In this document: piece by piece, positions 42,713 to 52,633 of the stretch
Layout of the letters: every line of letters begins with the position of its first letter
Numbering within the stretch: the first letter of the stretch is position 1
Assembly (NCBI GenBank): GCA_029262335.1
Contig: JAJCZQ010000028.1
Location: 34,409-98,408, forward strand
Source: Deltaproteobacteria bacterium
Lineage (GTDB): Bacteria > Desulfobacterota_D > UBA1144 > Nemesobacterales > JAJCZQ01
DNA length: 64,000 nt
Reading direction: 5' to 3'
The notes under the pieces: model-generated
Told to the model about the DNA's origin: nothing
The model's input: the letters and a program-made list of their open reading frames with translations, nothing else
The model's database searches: none
Program-made: the position numbers and the translations under genes

Positions 42713-43810
42713 CTAATAAGGAGCAGCAAAAGTTTCAAGTTTTTTTACCTGCTCTGCATCCCCTATAACAACCAGAGTGGTGTTTCCTTTGAGTATATAA
42801 CTGCCAGGTGGGTTAAAAAGAAACTCTTCTTCGATTGATGTATCCTGTATGGCAACTATGTTAAGTCCGGTATCTTCATAAATATCTGAATTTGCGATTT
42901 GCTTACCAATATATTTTGAATTCTCTGTAAGACTGACTTCTGAGACCCTCTTATCCTGGTTATCTCTAAGCATTTTGTCCAGGAAATTAACAACTGTAGG
43001 CCTGATCATTTCCGATACCATTCTAAGTGCTCCAATCTGGCTTGGGTAAACAACCCTGTTAGTACCCGCCTGAATCAGTTTTTCCCTGCTTTTGGCTTCA
43101 TAGGCATGGCTAATTATCCTTAAGTCCTTATTCAATGCCCTGGCAGTAAGTGTTAAAAAAACATTGCCCCTGTCATCCGGAAGATTGGAAATAAGGCCAC
43201 TTGCGTTCTTAATTCCGGCATTAAGCAAAATTTCTTCTTCTGCTGCATCACCTACAATGTAAAGAAGTTCATTACTCTTAAAAATCGACATTAGATGTTC
43301 AATCTGTTTTTCATCAATGTCTATAATTACAAAATCGTTATCGGTCTTAATAAACTCATCTATTATTGTTACGCCTGTATTACCAATTCCGCAAAGAATA
43401 TAATGATTCTCGAGTTTTTCTATCTTTTTCAAGATTTCCCTCCTTTTTAGAAGGCCTGATAGGGAGCCTTCAACAATATTAGCAAAAAACTTTGAAAATG
43501 CCCATAAAATTACCCCGTAACCAATGAGTAAATACAAAACGGTAAATATTATTCCGAGCGTCTTGCCTGGCTCGGGCAGATTAAGGAGATCAAGGTTATC
43601 TCCATACCCCACAGTGGTTAGTGAAATCACACAGTAATACAAAGAATCAAACAATGTAATATCCTGAGAATCAGGGGAGTAAATATTTTTTAAACTATAA
43701 AACCCTATAGTTCCGATTATCAGGAGAAAAAGCAGATAGTAAAGAGGTGCAATGACTTTGTGCTCAAAAAATATGAATAAAGAGTTAAAATAGTTCTTTA
43801 TATATTCCAT
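42713..43810 (-). CDS. Potassium channel with RCK (TrkA-N/TrkA-C) domains
   Basis: 365 residues. Two transmembrane helices flank the pore loop with selectivity filter TTVGYGD (about 66-72), then a RCK Rossmann domain (about 130-250: HYILCGIGNTGVTIIDEF, VIIDIDEKQIEHL) and a TrkA-C domain (about 280-360). Architecture is that of MthK/Kch-type ligand-gated K+ channels. The channel gate is opened or closed by ligands such as Ca2+, nucleotides or NAD(H) bound to RCK. 19 bp downstream of the MscS-CNB gene, so the two channels are very likely co-expressed. Confidence 0.93.
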   Translation of the reverse strand: MEYIKNYFNSLFIFFEHKVIAPLYYLLFLLIIGTIGFYSLKNIYSPDSQDITLFDSLYYCVISLTTVGYGDNLDLLNLPEPGKTLGIIFTVLYLLIGYGVILWAFSKFFANIVEGSLSGLLKRREILKKIEKLENHYILCGIGNTGVTIIDEFIKTDNDFVIIDIDEKQIEHLMSIFKSNELLYIVGDAAEEEILLNAGIKNASGLISNLPDDRGNVFLTLTARALNKDLRIISHAYEAKSREKLIQAGTNRVVYPSQIGALRMVSEMIRPTVVNFLDKMLRDNQDKRVSEVSLTENSKYIGKQIANSDIYEDTGLNIVAIQDTSIEEEFLFNPPGSYILKGNTTLVVIGDAEQVKKLETFAAPY

Positions 43811-43829
43811 ATTTCTGTATTTTCAGTTG

Positions 43830-45299
43830 CTAGGCATTAAGAAAAAAACTGTTTATTTTATTAAGTAAATTTTGTGCAAAGGTCTTTGAATTTTCCTGAC
43901 CGGAACTGTTATCAGAGTTTTCTAGAGTATTTATATTTTGCTCCCTTCTCTCAGCTACTAATTTTGTTATATCTTTTAGTATTTCGGGTTTTTTCCTGAA
44001 AATGTCCTTAACATGTTCCTTCTTAATCTCAAAGACAATACTGTCCTTAACAGCCGTGATTGTTGCAGATCTTCTCTCACCTGTCAGCAGGGACATCTCG
44101 CCAAAAAAGTTGCCTGGATATATATCACCAACTTTTTTTGAATTGGTCCCGTCGGGCCCAATCCTGATATCAAGGAGGCCTTCCGAAAGGACAAACATAG
44201 AGTCACCTTCTTCGTTCATCTTAATCACGGTGTTGCCTTCACAGAAATTTTTCTGGACTATTTTGTCAGACAGTTCCGAACGTTCTTCATCGGTGAGTGT
44301 ACTAAAAATTGAAACATTTTTTATTATATTCTTTTTAAAATCAATTGATTCAAAATCCGCTGTCTTTGGCAACTGTCTGGAATAATAGACCTCTTCCTTC
44401 GGAAATGAAGGCCTCAGCCCGGAAAGGTACATGTAGTCTAGAATACTGTTGTTCACAACACTCCTGGCATTTGTCGGATAGATTCCTCTCCATGGGTTTA
44501 TCCAGTACCTGACCAGATAAATGATCCCGAATTCATTCATCTCCGATACAATAATATTTGGCTCAGGTTCGGTAAAAAACCCCTTTTCTGTGAGCACTTT
44601 TTTTGCACCTGAATAAAGTATTGTTTTTGCCTGTTCAATCGGCACCGAATAATCTATGGGGACCACGGTTTCAAACCTTATTTTATCATCGGGAGAAGAA
44701 TAGTTATAAACAACAAACTCATTCATAAGGCTGTTTGGAATTATTACTATTTTCTCTTCCTCGGTCCTTAATCTCGTAGCACGCCAGTTTATATCCACCA
44801 CCTGTCCGGCAATGTCCGGTTTTGAATTATTGGTATTTAACTCTATCCAGTCACCGATCTGGTATGGACGCTCAATGTTAACAGCAAGGCCGGTAAACAG
44901 ATCAAGGATCATATTCCTTAATGCAAATCCTAATACTAATGCAAGTACCCCTGAAGTGGCCCAGATCGCAGTAAGGGACTTTCCAAATATCTGGTTAATT
45001 ATTATTAAAATTGTAAAAAGATATATCAGTAAAGAAAAAAAATGTATTAGCAGCCTTGGCACTTTGCCTTTTATGGCTTTCGTAATAATTGTGTCCCAGA
45101 AAAATATTCTGAGAAATACATTTAAAAGATGGGCGCCGGAAATTAGAAGGCCAATATGAACAAGATAATAAAAAATATCCGTAATGATCGCCTTTTCCCG
45201 GATTATGGCATTATCAATAAATAGATCGTCATAAATAACAAGGAAAAGAAATACCAGGAATATGAACAGTGGAAATATAATTTTATTTATATTTTTCAT
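43830..45299 (-). CDS. MscS-type mechanosensitive channel with C-terminal cyclic nucleotide-binding domain
   Basis: 489 residues. Four or five N-terminal transmembrane helices, the pore-lining MscS helix (ATSGVLALVLGFALRNMILDLFTGLAVNIERPYQIGDWIEL, about 110-155), the beta and alpha-beta cytoplasmic domains (to about 300), and a CNB domain (about 335-455) with cassette FFGEMSLLTGERRSATITAV. This is the architecture of bacterial cyclic-nucleotide-gated MscS-like (bCNG) channels, in which cAMP gates the pore and mechanosensitivity is reduced. It heads the minus arm of the cyclic-nucleotide locus. The FGE...RRSA motif is intact, so cAMP binding is expected. Confidence 0.94.
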   Translation of the reverse strand: MKNINKIIFPLFIFLVFLFLVIYDDLFIDNAIIREKAIITDIFYYLVHIGLLISGAHLLNVFLRIFFWDTIITKAIKGKVPRLLIHFFSLLIYLFTILIIINQIFGKSLTAIWATSGVLALVLGFALRNMILDLFTGLAVNIERPYQIGDWIELNTNNSKPDIAGQVVDINWRATRLRTEEEKIVIIPNSLMNEFVVYNYSSPDDKIRFETVVPIDYSVPIEQAKTILYSGAKKVLTEKGFFTEPEPNIIVSEMNEFGIIYLVRYWINPWRGIYPTNARSVVNNSILDYMYLSGLRPSFPKEEVYYSRQLPKTADFESIDFKKNIIKNVSIFSTLTDEERSELSDKIVQKNFCEGNTVIKMNEEGDSMFVLSEGLLDIRIGPDGTNSKKVGDIYPGNFFGEMSLLTGERRSATITAVKDSIVFEIKKEHVKDIFRKKPEILKDITKLVAERREQNINTLENSDNSSGQENSKTFAQNLLNKINSFFLNA

Positions 45300-45385
45300 T
45301 TATTAAAATCCGGGAATATCTCTGGTTATTTTTATCTGTTTAATATTACATGTATATGAGTGATAAAAAAATAATGTTGTAAATA

Positions 45386-46759
45386 CTATTTCCTGATTGC
45401 TATAAATCTTTTAACTTTGCCGGTTTCGGGGTGCCTTGGAAGGCTTTCCACTATGTTAAGGTTAAGGTTGGAATTTATAAGACCTTCCTTTTCAAGATTC
45501 ACTGAAATTTCTCCCCCTATTTTTTCACAATCAACTTTATCCGGACTGACAATTAATATGTCCGCACCGTGATCAGTTTGCACTACCTGGTACTCTTCTA
45601 TCTCTTTTATCTGCCCCAATACATGTCTGAAGACCATTGGATGGACCCTGCATTTATTATAAGCAAACCAGTCATCAGTCCGCCCCAGAATTGACTTTAT
45701 CTCACTAAATGCAGGAAATAAAGTGCTATGTTCTTCAAGTTCAATAACATCGTCTATAACGTATCTGATTAAAGGAAATGATTTATTAATCAGACTCGTT
45801 GCAACTATCTTTCTGGCGTCTTTGGATTCCTTTACCGGATTTAAATTGTTATCAACAACTTCCAGAATTACCCCGTCTTCACCGATAATCATGCCGGTGC
45901 TGTCCTCCGTTTCCATCGCCACAAGGCCGATCTCAACTGAACCCCAGCTGTTATTTGTATATGTACCCCATGCATTATTTATTACATCTCTCATTTCATC
46001 ATCAAGGGGCTCAGAGTTGGTAGAAACCCAGCGCGGGTTTATATCCAGACTGCCCCTTAGCTGTGCATGCGCCTGCTCGGCAATTACAGATGCAAAACCT
46101 ATTAAGTAATCCGGCTGAAAATCATTTAATGCCTCGTGCTGCATATCAGCACTTTCCATGGAACTTAAAATTTTCACTTCTACATTTGGAGCATAATTAA
46201 CAGAAAAAAGATGTCTGCTGCCGTGAAGTAGTGAGGGGGCCTCTAGTACCGCCATTTTTATCGGACCGATGCTCCCCCTGCGCATTTCCTCCATTGCTAG
46301 TGTCCTGAAACATATACATACAGTCTCGGAAAGAAATTCTTCGTCCCATACAAACAGCCCTCTTTTACCGCTTGAGCCGCCAGTTGCAATAAACAGGTAT
46401 TCCTTTTTAAAATAGGGGTTATCTAGCTTGCCGTCCCTTAATTTTTCAAGGTGTTCTTCTGCAGATTTAATACTAAGGCCTTCTACCGCAACTATTTCGT
46501 CCCAGTTTTCCATAACAGGGCCCTTTTTTAAAACAGGAAGACTGGAGAGATCATCAAGTGTAAAAGACTTTATATCGAGGCCTTTTAATATGTCGCGGTA
46601 ATAGGGAGATTTTTCTAAGGCTGTATTTAGTATATTTCTAAGTCTTGTGGTCTGAAAATCCCTGAGTTCCTCCCTGGACCATGAAAGTCTTTTAATATGT
46701 TCGGGGATACTGTTATGTACCCTTTTTATTAAATTAGACCTTGAACTTTCATAACTCAA
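45386..46759 (-). CDS. CapK/PaaK-like adenylate-forming enzyme
   Basis: 457 residues, phenylacetate-CoA ligase-like. The nucleotide-binding loop FIATGGSSGKRGLFVWDEEF (about 123-142), STNSEPLDDEMRDVI, NNSWGSVEIGLVAMET and the C-terminal RHPETGKVKRFI lysine region are visible. Activates a carboxylic acid as acyl-AMP and probably transfers it to CoA or another acceptor. Family members work in aromatic degradation, F390 synthesis and surface polysaccharide or siderophore decoration. Here it follows the RND transporter by 16 bp, so a role in making or modifying the exported compound is plausible. Confidence 0.88.
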   Translation of the reverse strand: MSYESSRSNLIKRVHNSIPEHIKRLSWSREELRDFQTTRLRNILNTALEKSPYYRDILKGLDIKSFTLDDLSSLPVLKKGPVMENWDEIVAVEGLSIKSAEEHLEKLRDGKLDNPYFKKEYLFIATGGSSGKRGLFVWDEEFLSETVCICFRTLAMEEMRRGSIGPIKMAVLEAPSLLHGSRHLFSVNYAPNVEVKILSSMESADMQHEALNDFQPDYLIGFASVIAEQAHAQLRGSLDINPRWVSTNSEPLDDEMRDVINNAWGTYTNNSWGSVEIGLVAMETEDSTGMIIGEDGVILEVVDNNLNPVKESKDARKIVATSLINKSFPLIRYVIDDVIELEEHSTLFPAFSEIKSILGRTDDWFAYNKCRVHPMVFRHVLGQIKEIEEYQVVQTDHGADILIVSPDKVDCEKIGGEISVNLEKEGLINSNLNLNIVESLPRHPETGKVKRFIAIRK

Positions 46760-46775
46760 GGAACATCTCCCTTAA

Positions 46776-49700
46776 TCAGGCGGCTTTATAAAACTTCCAG
46801 CCATTTTCCCTTATAGACTGAATTATCACATAAAAAACAGGGACTACAATCAGACTCAGGAATGTTGACAGTATCATGCCTCCAAATACAGCAGTACCCA
46901 GAGAATGCCTGCTTTCTGCTCCTGCTCCCGAAGCAAATACAAGTGGAACAACTCCAAGGATAAAAGAAAATGCTGTCATCAGAATTGGACGAAGTCTTAT
47001 TAATGAGGCTTCTTTTGCCGCTTCTACAATGGAAAGCCCCATGTCCCTTTTAATTTTGGCAAATTCAACAATTAAAATAGCATTCTTACTGGCAAGCCCA
47101 ATAAGAAGGACAAGACCTATCTGGCAGTATATGTCATTTTGAAGGCCCCTGATATACTGGGCCAGCAGTGCACCGAGTATCGCTATTGGCACAGCAAGCA
47201 TAATCATAAGAGGCATAGACCAGCTTTCGTAAAGTGCTGCTAGAAATAAAAAGACGAAAACAATAGATAGCAGGAATATTAGAGGTGCCAGGTTGCCCGC
47301 TTTTATTTGCTGATACGAAATTCCCGACCATTCATAACCCATACCTTCTGGCATGATTTTGTCTGCTGATTCGGCAATATACTTCAGTGCCGCACCTTCA
47401 CTATATCCCGCCCTGGGTGAACCGTTTATTTCAATAGACCTGTAGAGGTTGTAATGAGAAATTGTCTCGGGCCCTGTTCTCTGCTCGACATCAATTAGGG
47501 TATTTAGCGGTACCATATCGCCGTTATTGTTATTAGTATACAGCTTGCCGATATCATCTATATTGCTTCTGAAATCATCCTGGGCCTGTATAAACACCCT
47601 GTAAACTTTACCAAATTTATTAAAATCATTTACGTAAAGTGCGCCCAGGTAGGCCTGAAGGCTGTCAAATACATTGGATACGGGCACGCCGAGTGTCTGC
47701 GCCTTGGTCCTGTCCATCTCTACATAGATCTGCGGCACGTTATCCGTAAAAGAAGTAAATACACCCACAAAATTGCCGGAACTGTTTGCATCTGCAATTA
47801 TTTCATTTGCAGTTTTACTCATCACCTCAAATCCCAGGCCCGTCCTGTCCTGCAGTTCGAATGTAAATCCGCCTTTCGAACTAAGCCCCTGAATTGGAGG
47901 TGCATTAAATATAACAATTATTGCGCCTTCGATCTGTGACAGCTTTTCTGTTGCTGTTTCAATTAATGAAAAAACACTTAGTTTTGATGATTTCCTTTCA
48001 GAATACGGTTTAAGTACGGCAAACATAGCAGCGGCATTAGCATCAGCTGTAGAAGTAAGAAAGTTGAGCCCTGCTATTGCAATAACGTTTTCAACACCTT
48101 CAATGTTAAGTAAAGTATTTGTTGCGTTCTGTATAATATCATCAGTCCTTCCGAGTGAAGAACCTTCAGGACCCTGGACGTTAACAATAAAATAGCCCTG
48201 GTCTTCTGCCGGCACAAAACCGGCCGGAACGGTTTTTAGTAGCAGGTAAGTAGCGCCAAGCAGTACTACAAAAGCAACTATAACAAGTCCCCACCTTTGT
48301 ATCACCCTGTTTAGTACACCTTCATACTTGTTTTTAAAATTATCAAAGCTGTTATTAAACCATGTAAAGAACCTGCCCTTTCGCGGTTCCTGGTCTTTGA
48401 GGAATATTGCACATAATGCAGGGCTGAGAGTAAGTGCATTTATAGTGGAAATTGCAACTGCACACGCAATAGTAAGTGCAAACTGGTTGTACATTCTTCC
48501 AACAATACCGGGGAAAAAAGATACCGGAACAAACACTGCCATTAGCACAAGAGAAGTCGCAACAATTGGCCCCGTTACCTCATGCATTGCAAAACTCGCA
48601 GCCTCTCTGGCCTTTAAACCCTTTTCCTCAATAATTCTTGAAACATTTTCCACCACCACAATTGCATCATCAACAACAAGCCCGATGGCAAGAACAAGCC
48701 CAAACAGGGTCAGCATATTGATGGAAAAACCCAGTGCATTTACAAGGGCCATAGTACCAATGAGTGATACAGGGATGGTAATTGTGGGAATAATAGTTGC
48801 CCTGAAACTCTGGAGAAATAAAAAACTGACAATAAATACAAGTACAAAAGCTTCGAGAAGGGTCTTAATAATTTCCTGGATTGAGTCTTTTACAAAAGTT
48901 GTAGTATCGTAGATAATTTCGTATTCCATCCCGCTTGGAAAATCCTTTTCGAGGGTTTTCATTGCTGCCTTGACCTGGTTGGCAACATCCAGGGCATTAG
49001 CATTAGGGAGCTGGTAAATACCTATACCAACTGTCGATTTACCGTTCAGGTAAGCAAGCGTGCTGTAACTTTCTGCACCGAGATCCACAGTTGCTACGTC
49101 TTTAATTCTTAGAACGGACCCGTCGGTATTGGTTTTAAGTATTATGTTTTCAAACTCTTCGACAGTAGAAAGTCTGCCTTTTGTTGTTATTGAATACTGA
49201 AACTGCTGGTCCTGCTGAATGGGAGGCTGCCCAATACTTCCGGCCGGTATCTGCTGGTTCTGGTCCTGTATGGCGTTTGATACATCAGTCGGGGTAAGTC
49301 CGAGACTTGTAAGCTTGTCCGGGTCCATCCAGACCCTCATCGAATATTTCCTCTCACCCCAGATTGTTAGTGAACCTACACCGGGGACCCTCTGAATTAC
49401 ATCTTTAATATGTATATCTATATAGTTACTTAAAAATATTGCATCTCTGCTTCCATCAGGGGAAACCAGGTTAACAGCCAGGGTAAGGCTTGTAGACTGT
49501 TTTTCAACATCAAGTCCATAGTTGTTTACTTCGGTGGGAAGCCTCGGTTTTGCAAGCTCTACTTTGTTCTGTACATCAACCGCTGCAATATCAAGGTCAT
49601 ATCCAACATCAAAGGTCACTGTAATCCCCGATGTTCCGTCGTTAGAACTCTGGGACTGCATATATGTCATGCCCTCAACGCCGTTAATCTGCTCTTCAAT

Positions 49701-49892
49701 AATTGTTGTTACTGTCTCTTCAACAACTTCAGCACTTGCACCTGTATAGGTAGCACTTACCTGGACTGTAGGCGGTGAGATCTGCGGAAACTGTGCTATT
49801 GGCAGAGCTGGAATGGAAATCAGTCCGACAAGTGTTATAAGTATCGCAATAACGGTTGAAAGGACCGGACGATTTATAAAAAAATCAACCAA
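46776..49892 (-). CDS. RND multidrug efflux transporter (HAE1/AcrB-like)
   Basis: 1038 residues, 12 transmembrane helices and two large periplasmic loops. Starts VDFFINRPVLSTVIAILITLVGL. Proton-relay residues are conserved: the Asp pair in VLAIGLVVDDAIVVVENV (TM4) and the Lys in IGLASKNAILIVEFA (TM10). Clear match to the AcrB/MexB hydrophobe/amphiphile exporter group. Forms the inner-membrane part of a tripartite pump with the adaptor and outer-membrane factor upstream. Substrates unknown. No local TetR/MarR regulator is present. Confidence 0.96.
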   Translation of the reverse strand: MVDFFINRPVLSTVIAILITLVGLISIPALPIAQFPQISPPTVQVSATYTGASAEVVEETVTTIIEEQINGVEGMTYMQSQSSNDGTSGITVTFDVGYDLDIAAVDVQNKVELAKPRLPTEVNNYGLDVEKQSTSLTLAVNLVSPDGSRDAIFLSNYIDIHIKDVIQRVPGVGSLTIWGERKYSMRVWMDPDKLTSLGLTPTDVSNAIQDQNQQIPAGSIGQPPIQQDQQFQYSITTKGRLSTVEEFENIILKTNTDGSVLRIKDVATVDLGAESYSTLAYLNGKSTVGIGIYQLPNANALDVANQVKAAMKTLEKDFPSGMEYEIIYDTTTFVKDSIQEIIKTLLEAFVLVFIVSFLFLQSFRATIIPTITIPVSLIGTMALVNALGFSINMLTLFGLVLAIGLVVDDAIVVVENVSRIIEEKGLKAREAASFAMHEVTGPIVATSLVLMAVFVPVSFFPGIVGRMYNQFALTIACAVAISTINALTLSPALCAIFLKDQEPRKGRFFTWFNNSFDNFKNKYEGVLNRVIQRWGLVIVAFVVLLGATYLLLKTVPAGFVPAEDQGYFIVNVQGPEGSSLGRTDDIIQNATNTLLNIEGVENVIAIAGLNFLTSTADANAAAMFAVLKPYSERKSSKLSVFSLIETATEKLSQIEGAIIVIFNAPPIQGLSSKGGFTFELQDRTGLGFEVMSKTANEIIADANSSGNFVGVFTSFTDNVPQIYVEMDRTKAQTLGVPVSNVFDSLQAYLGALYVNDFNKFGKVYRVFIQAQDDFRSNIDDIGKLYTNNNNGDMVPLNTLIDVEQRTGPETISHYNLYRSIEINGSPRAGYSEGAALKYIAESADKIMPEGMGYEWSGISYQQIKAGNLAPLIFLLSIVFVFLFLAALYESWSMPLMIMLAVPIAILGALLAQYIRGLQNDIYCQIGLVLLIGLASKNAILIVEFAKIKRDMGLSIVEAAKEASLIRLRPILMTAFSFILGVVPLVFASGAGAESRHSLGTAVFGGMILSTFLSLIVVPVFYVIIQSIRENGWKFYKAA

Positions 49893-49935
49893 GAAATATT
49901 ACTCCTTTAGTTAGTAAAAACTTTTTACTCTTTGT

Positions 49936-51105
49936 TTAATTATCTTTATTAGTGCTTTTTTTGGAATCAACAACAGTACTGTCTGCATTTTTACTTCCGG
50001 AATCCGCATATTTGGGGTCGACTTCAACCCCGTCCTGAATCTTCTGAACGCCGTCGGTAACTATTACCTGCCCTGCCTTGAGGCCTTTATTAATGACTGT
50101 GTACTGTTTATATTCGCTTCCAATTGTTACTTCTGTAGACTTCACTTTATTGTCCTTGCCTAAAACATATACAAGGTTATCTCCCTGCTGGGACAGTACT
50201 GCTTTCTGCGGCACAAGAACCGCGTTGGGCTTATCATCCACATATAGCCTTATTTTTGTATATTGGCCTGGCAAAATAATTTTTTCCGGGTTTGGAATAA
50301 CTGCCCTCATCGTTAGTGTGCCGGTGCTTTCATCAACTGTATTATCAATAAAATCAACATAACCTTCTTCGGGATAAATTTTTTCGTCAGGCAATACTAC
50401 GTATGCTTTAAGTTTTCCCTTGTTGTACTGCTGGGTTAATATTGCGATGTCTCTTTCGGTAGGGCTGAAATAAACATATATAGGGTCCAGCTTTACAAGG
50501 GTTGCAAGTGTGTTGTCCTGGCCGGCAACACCTACTAGATTACCCACATCGACCATTCTTCTGCCAATCCTGCCGCTGAACGGCGCACGCATGTAGCAGT
50601 AACTAAGGTTGAGTTCTGCCTGTACGACCTGTGCTTCATCGGCTTTTACCGCTGCCAGAGCTTCGTCAGACTGAGTAACGTACTGGTCATACTCATCTGT
50701 GGTTATGTACTGCTTCTTTACAAGGGGCTGGTACCTTACGACCTGCTCAATTGAATAGTTATAAGCGGCCCTGTCTTTTTCAAGCTGGGCTTTTGCCTCG
50801 TCAAGTGAAGCTTCATATGTCCTTGGGTCTATTACAAACAGAAGGTCTCCTTTATTCACATTCTGGCCGTCTTTAAAATTTCTTTCTGTCAGATACCCCT
50901 CTACCCTTGCCGTAATGTTTACGGACTGAATAGACTGGGTGTTACCTACAAAATCATAGTAAACCGGGATTGTCTTACTTATTGCCTTCTCAACAGTCAC
51001 AGTCGGAGTGGTTACAGTAGTTTTGGTTTTATCCTTACAGGACACAAAAGCAAATAAAATAAGTATGGAAAAAATTAGTATTGATAATCTATTCTGTTTT
51101 TTCAT
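49936..51105 (-). CDS. RND efflux periplasmic adaptor lipoprotein (AcrA-like)
   Basis: 389 residues. Lipoprotein signal peptide ending FVSC (Cys at about 23). Half-lipoyl motifs EGYLTERNFKDGQNVNKGDLLFVIDPR and YCYMRAPFSGRIGRRMVDVGNLV, a coiled-coil hairpin (about 85-150), beta-barrel and membrane-proximal domains (VLVPQKAVLSQQGDNLVYVL). Bridges the AcrB-like pump and the TolC-like channel. The gene start overlaps the end of the outer-membrane factor gene by 17 nt. Confidence 0.95.
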   Translation of the reverse strand: MKKQNRLSILIFSILILFAFVSCKDKTKTTVTTPTVTVEKAISKTIPVYYDFVGNTQSIQSVNITARVEGYLTERNFKDGQNVNKGDLLFVIDPRTYEASLDEAKAQLEKDRAAYNYSIEQVVRYQPLVKKQYITTDEYDQYVTQSDEALAAVKADEAQVVQAELNLSYCYMRAPFSGRIGRRMVDVGNLVGVAGQDNTLATLVKLDPIYVYFSPTERDIAILTQQYNKGKLKAYVVLPDEKIYPEEGYVDFIDNTVDESTGTLTMRAVIPNPEKIILPGQYTKIRLYVDDKPNAVLVPQKAVLSQQGDNLVYVLGKDNKVKSTEVTIGSEYKQYTVINKGLKAGQVIVTDGVQKIQDGVEVDPKYADSGSKNADSTVVDSKKSTNKDN

Positions 51106-52633
51106 TGTTTTCTTCTTGTGCGTTTGAATTGTTCTTATTGAATTCAGGAATTTCTACTGTCTGCCCGTCCGCTGAAACCGGCAGGCTAAGTCCTACTGCA
51201 TTTACAAGCTGCGCATATGAAACAAAAATATTGGTCTTTGCCTGTACAGTCTCGGAACGCGAAGTTGCAAGCGTGGACTGGGCAGTAAGAAGTTCAATAA
51301 TATCCCCTACCCCCGACCTGTATCTTTCAAGTGAAGCATTATAAGACTCAAGAGAGCTTGCCAACAGCTTCTTTGCAGCTGCAAGAGCCTGCACTGATGT
51401 TTGAAATGTATAGTAGGCATCCCATACATCTGAGACAACTTCCTGCTCCTGGATCTTAAGCGTGGCCTTTACAGCATCAAGGTCTGCTTCAGCTTCCCTT
51501 ACAGCATTCCTTAGGGCAAATCCGTGAAAGATAGGTACGGCAAGAGTTAATCCAAACTGGTAATTTGTATTTTCTTCTGCATCACCTTCAAAAAAACTGT
51601 CACCGCTCCAGACATAAAGCTGGGATAAAGTCCCGGATGTACTAAGTGACGGAAGCATTGCCGACCTTGCCGACTTAATTGCAGCTTCACTCTGTCTTAC
51701 AAGTGCAAGAGTCGCAGCAAGATCAGGTCTGGATTTCATTGCAATATCGATAAGATTATCAACATTCTCAGAAAGCAGTGCAGGTTCAAAATCTTCATCC
51801 ACTTCCTGTATCTCATAACCCTCATTTGCACCCCATCCAACTGCTGTAGCCAGGTTGCCGCGGGATATCTCTACCTGTCCCTGGTCATTTACTAAATTAA
51901 GTTCAGCCTGCGCCAGGCTGGACTGCGCCTGCAAAACATCCGGCAAAGTGCCAAGGCCGACTTCAAGTCTCAAATTAGCAGCATCCAGGCTGGTTTGTGC
52001 TTCCTGGAGGTTTTCGATATCGGCTTGTACATCCGACTTATTTCCAATCAGTTCATAATAAGCACTCGTAACATTAAATACCACGTCCTGAATTGCCTTA
52101 TTCTGAGTCCAGTTTGCACTTATAAGTGCCTGCTTAGCCTGTTCTATCTCGGCAATCCTGCCTCCAAAATCAAGGAGCAGGTAATCAAGCGACAATGCAA
52201 GTTCGGCTGTCGTCTGTTCAAAAGATATTAATCCGCTTGAGGCATCAAATTTAGATCTTTTTGCAGAAGCAGCACCATCTATTGTTGGATATAATGAACC
52301 CCTTGATACTGCCCATGCCGCTGCAGCTGCCCTTGCCTCAGCCCACGCCTTTTCAGTCTGTGGACTGTTCTGAAGAGCTACATCTATTAACTGCGTCAGA
52401 ACAAGGTTGTCTCTGTATGGAGTCAGTTCTTGTGAAATAGTTGCCAGATCACTTTTTTCAGGAAAGTATTTCCCGGATTCATCATCTGGTGCCCATTCAT
52501 ACTCTTTTGAGGGAGGTGCATAACTATAGGGGCTTAACTCAGGGGCACAGGAAACAGCGAACGAAAGAATAAACAAACACAGGATACACAAGTGTATAAT
52601 TTCAATTCTTTGTAAAATTTCGCCTTTTTTCAT
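51089..52633 (-). CDS. Outer-membrane efflux lipoprotein (OprM/TolC family)
   Basis: 514 residues, with a lipoprotein signal (lipobox AVSC, Cys at about 29). Two OEP repeats of long helices (ALQNSPQTEKAWAEARAAAAAW, LVRQSEAAIKSARSAMLPSL, AQSTLATSRSETVQAKTNIFVSYAQLVNAVG) make the trimeric alpha-barrel conduit. First gene of the pump operon (OMF, adaptor, RND, CapK-like). The start codon is not preceded by a good Shine-Dalgarno; a TTG 16 codons in is an alternative. A 16-bp sequence within codons 11-16 is repeated in inverted orientation upstream of the gene. Confidence 0.94.
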   Translation of the reverse strand: MKKGEILQRIEIIHLCILCLFILSFAVSCAPELSPYSYAPPSKEYEWAPDDESGKYFPEKSDLATISQELTPYRDNLVLTQLIDVALQNSPQTEKAWAEARAAAAAWAVSRGSLYPTIDGAASAKRSKFDASSGLISFEQTTAELALSLDYLLLDFGGRIAEIEQAKQALISANWTQNKAIQDVVFNVTSAYYELIGNKSDVQADIENLQEAQTSLDAANLRLEVGLGTLPDVLQAQSSLAQAELNLVNDQGQVEISRGNLATAVGWGANEGYEIQEVDEDFEPALLSENVDNLIDIAMKSRPDLAATLALVRQSEAAIKSARSAMLPSLSTSGTLSQLYVWSGDSFFEGDAEENTNYQFGLTLAVPIFHGFALRNAVREAEADLDAVKATLKIQEQEVVSDVWDAYYTFQTSVQALAAAKKLLASSLESYNASLERYRSGVGDIIELLTAQSTLATSRSETVQAKTNIFVSYAQLVNAVGLSLPVSADGQTVEIPEFNKNNSNAQEENNEKTE

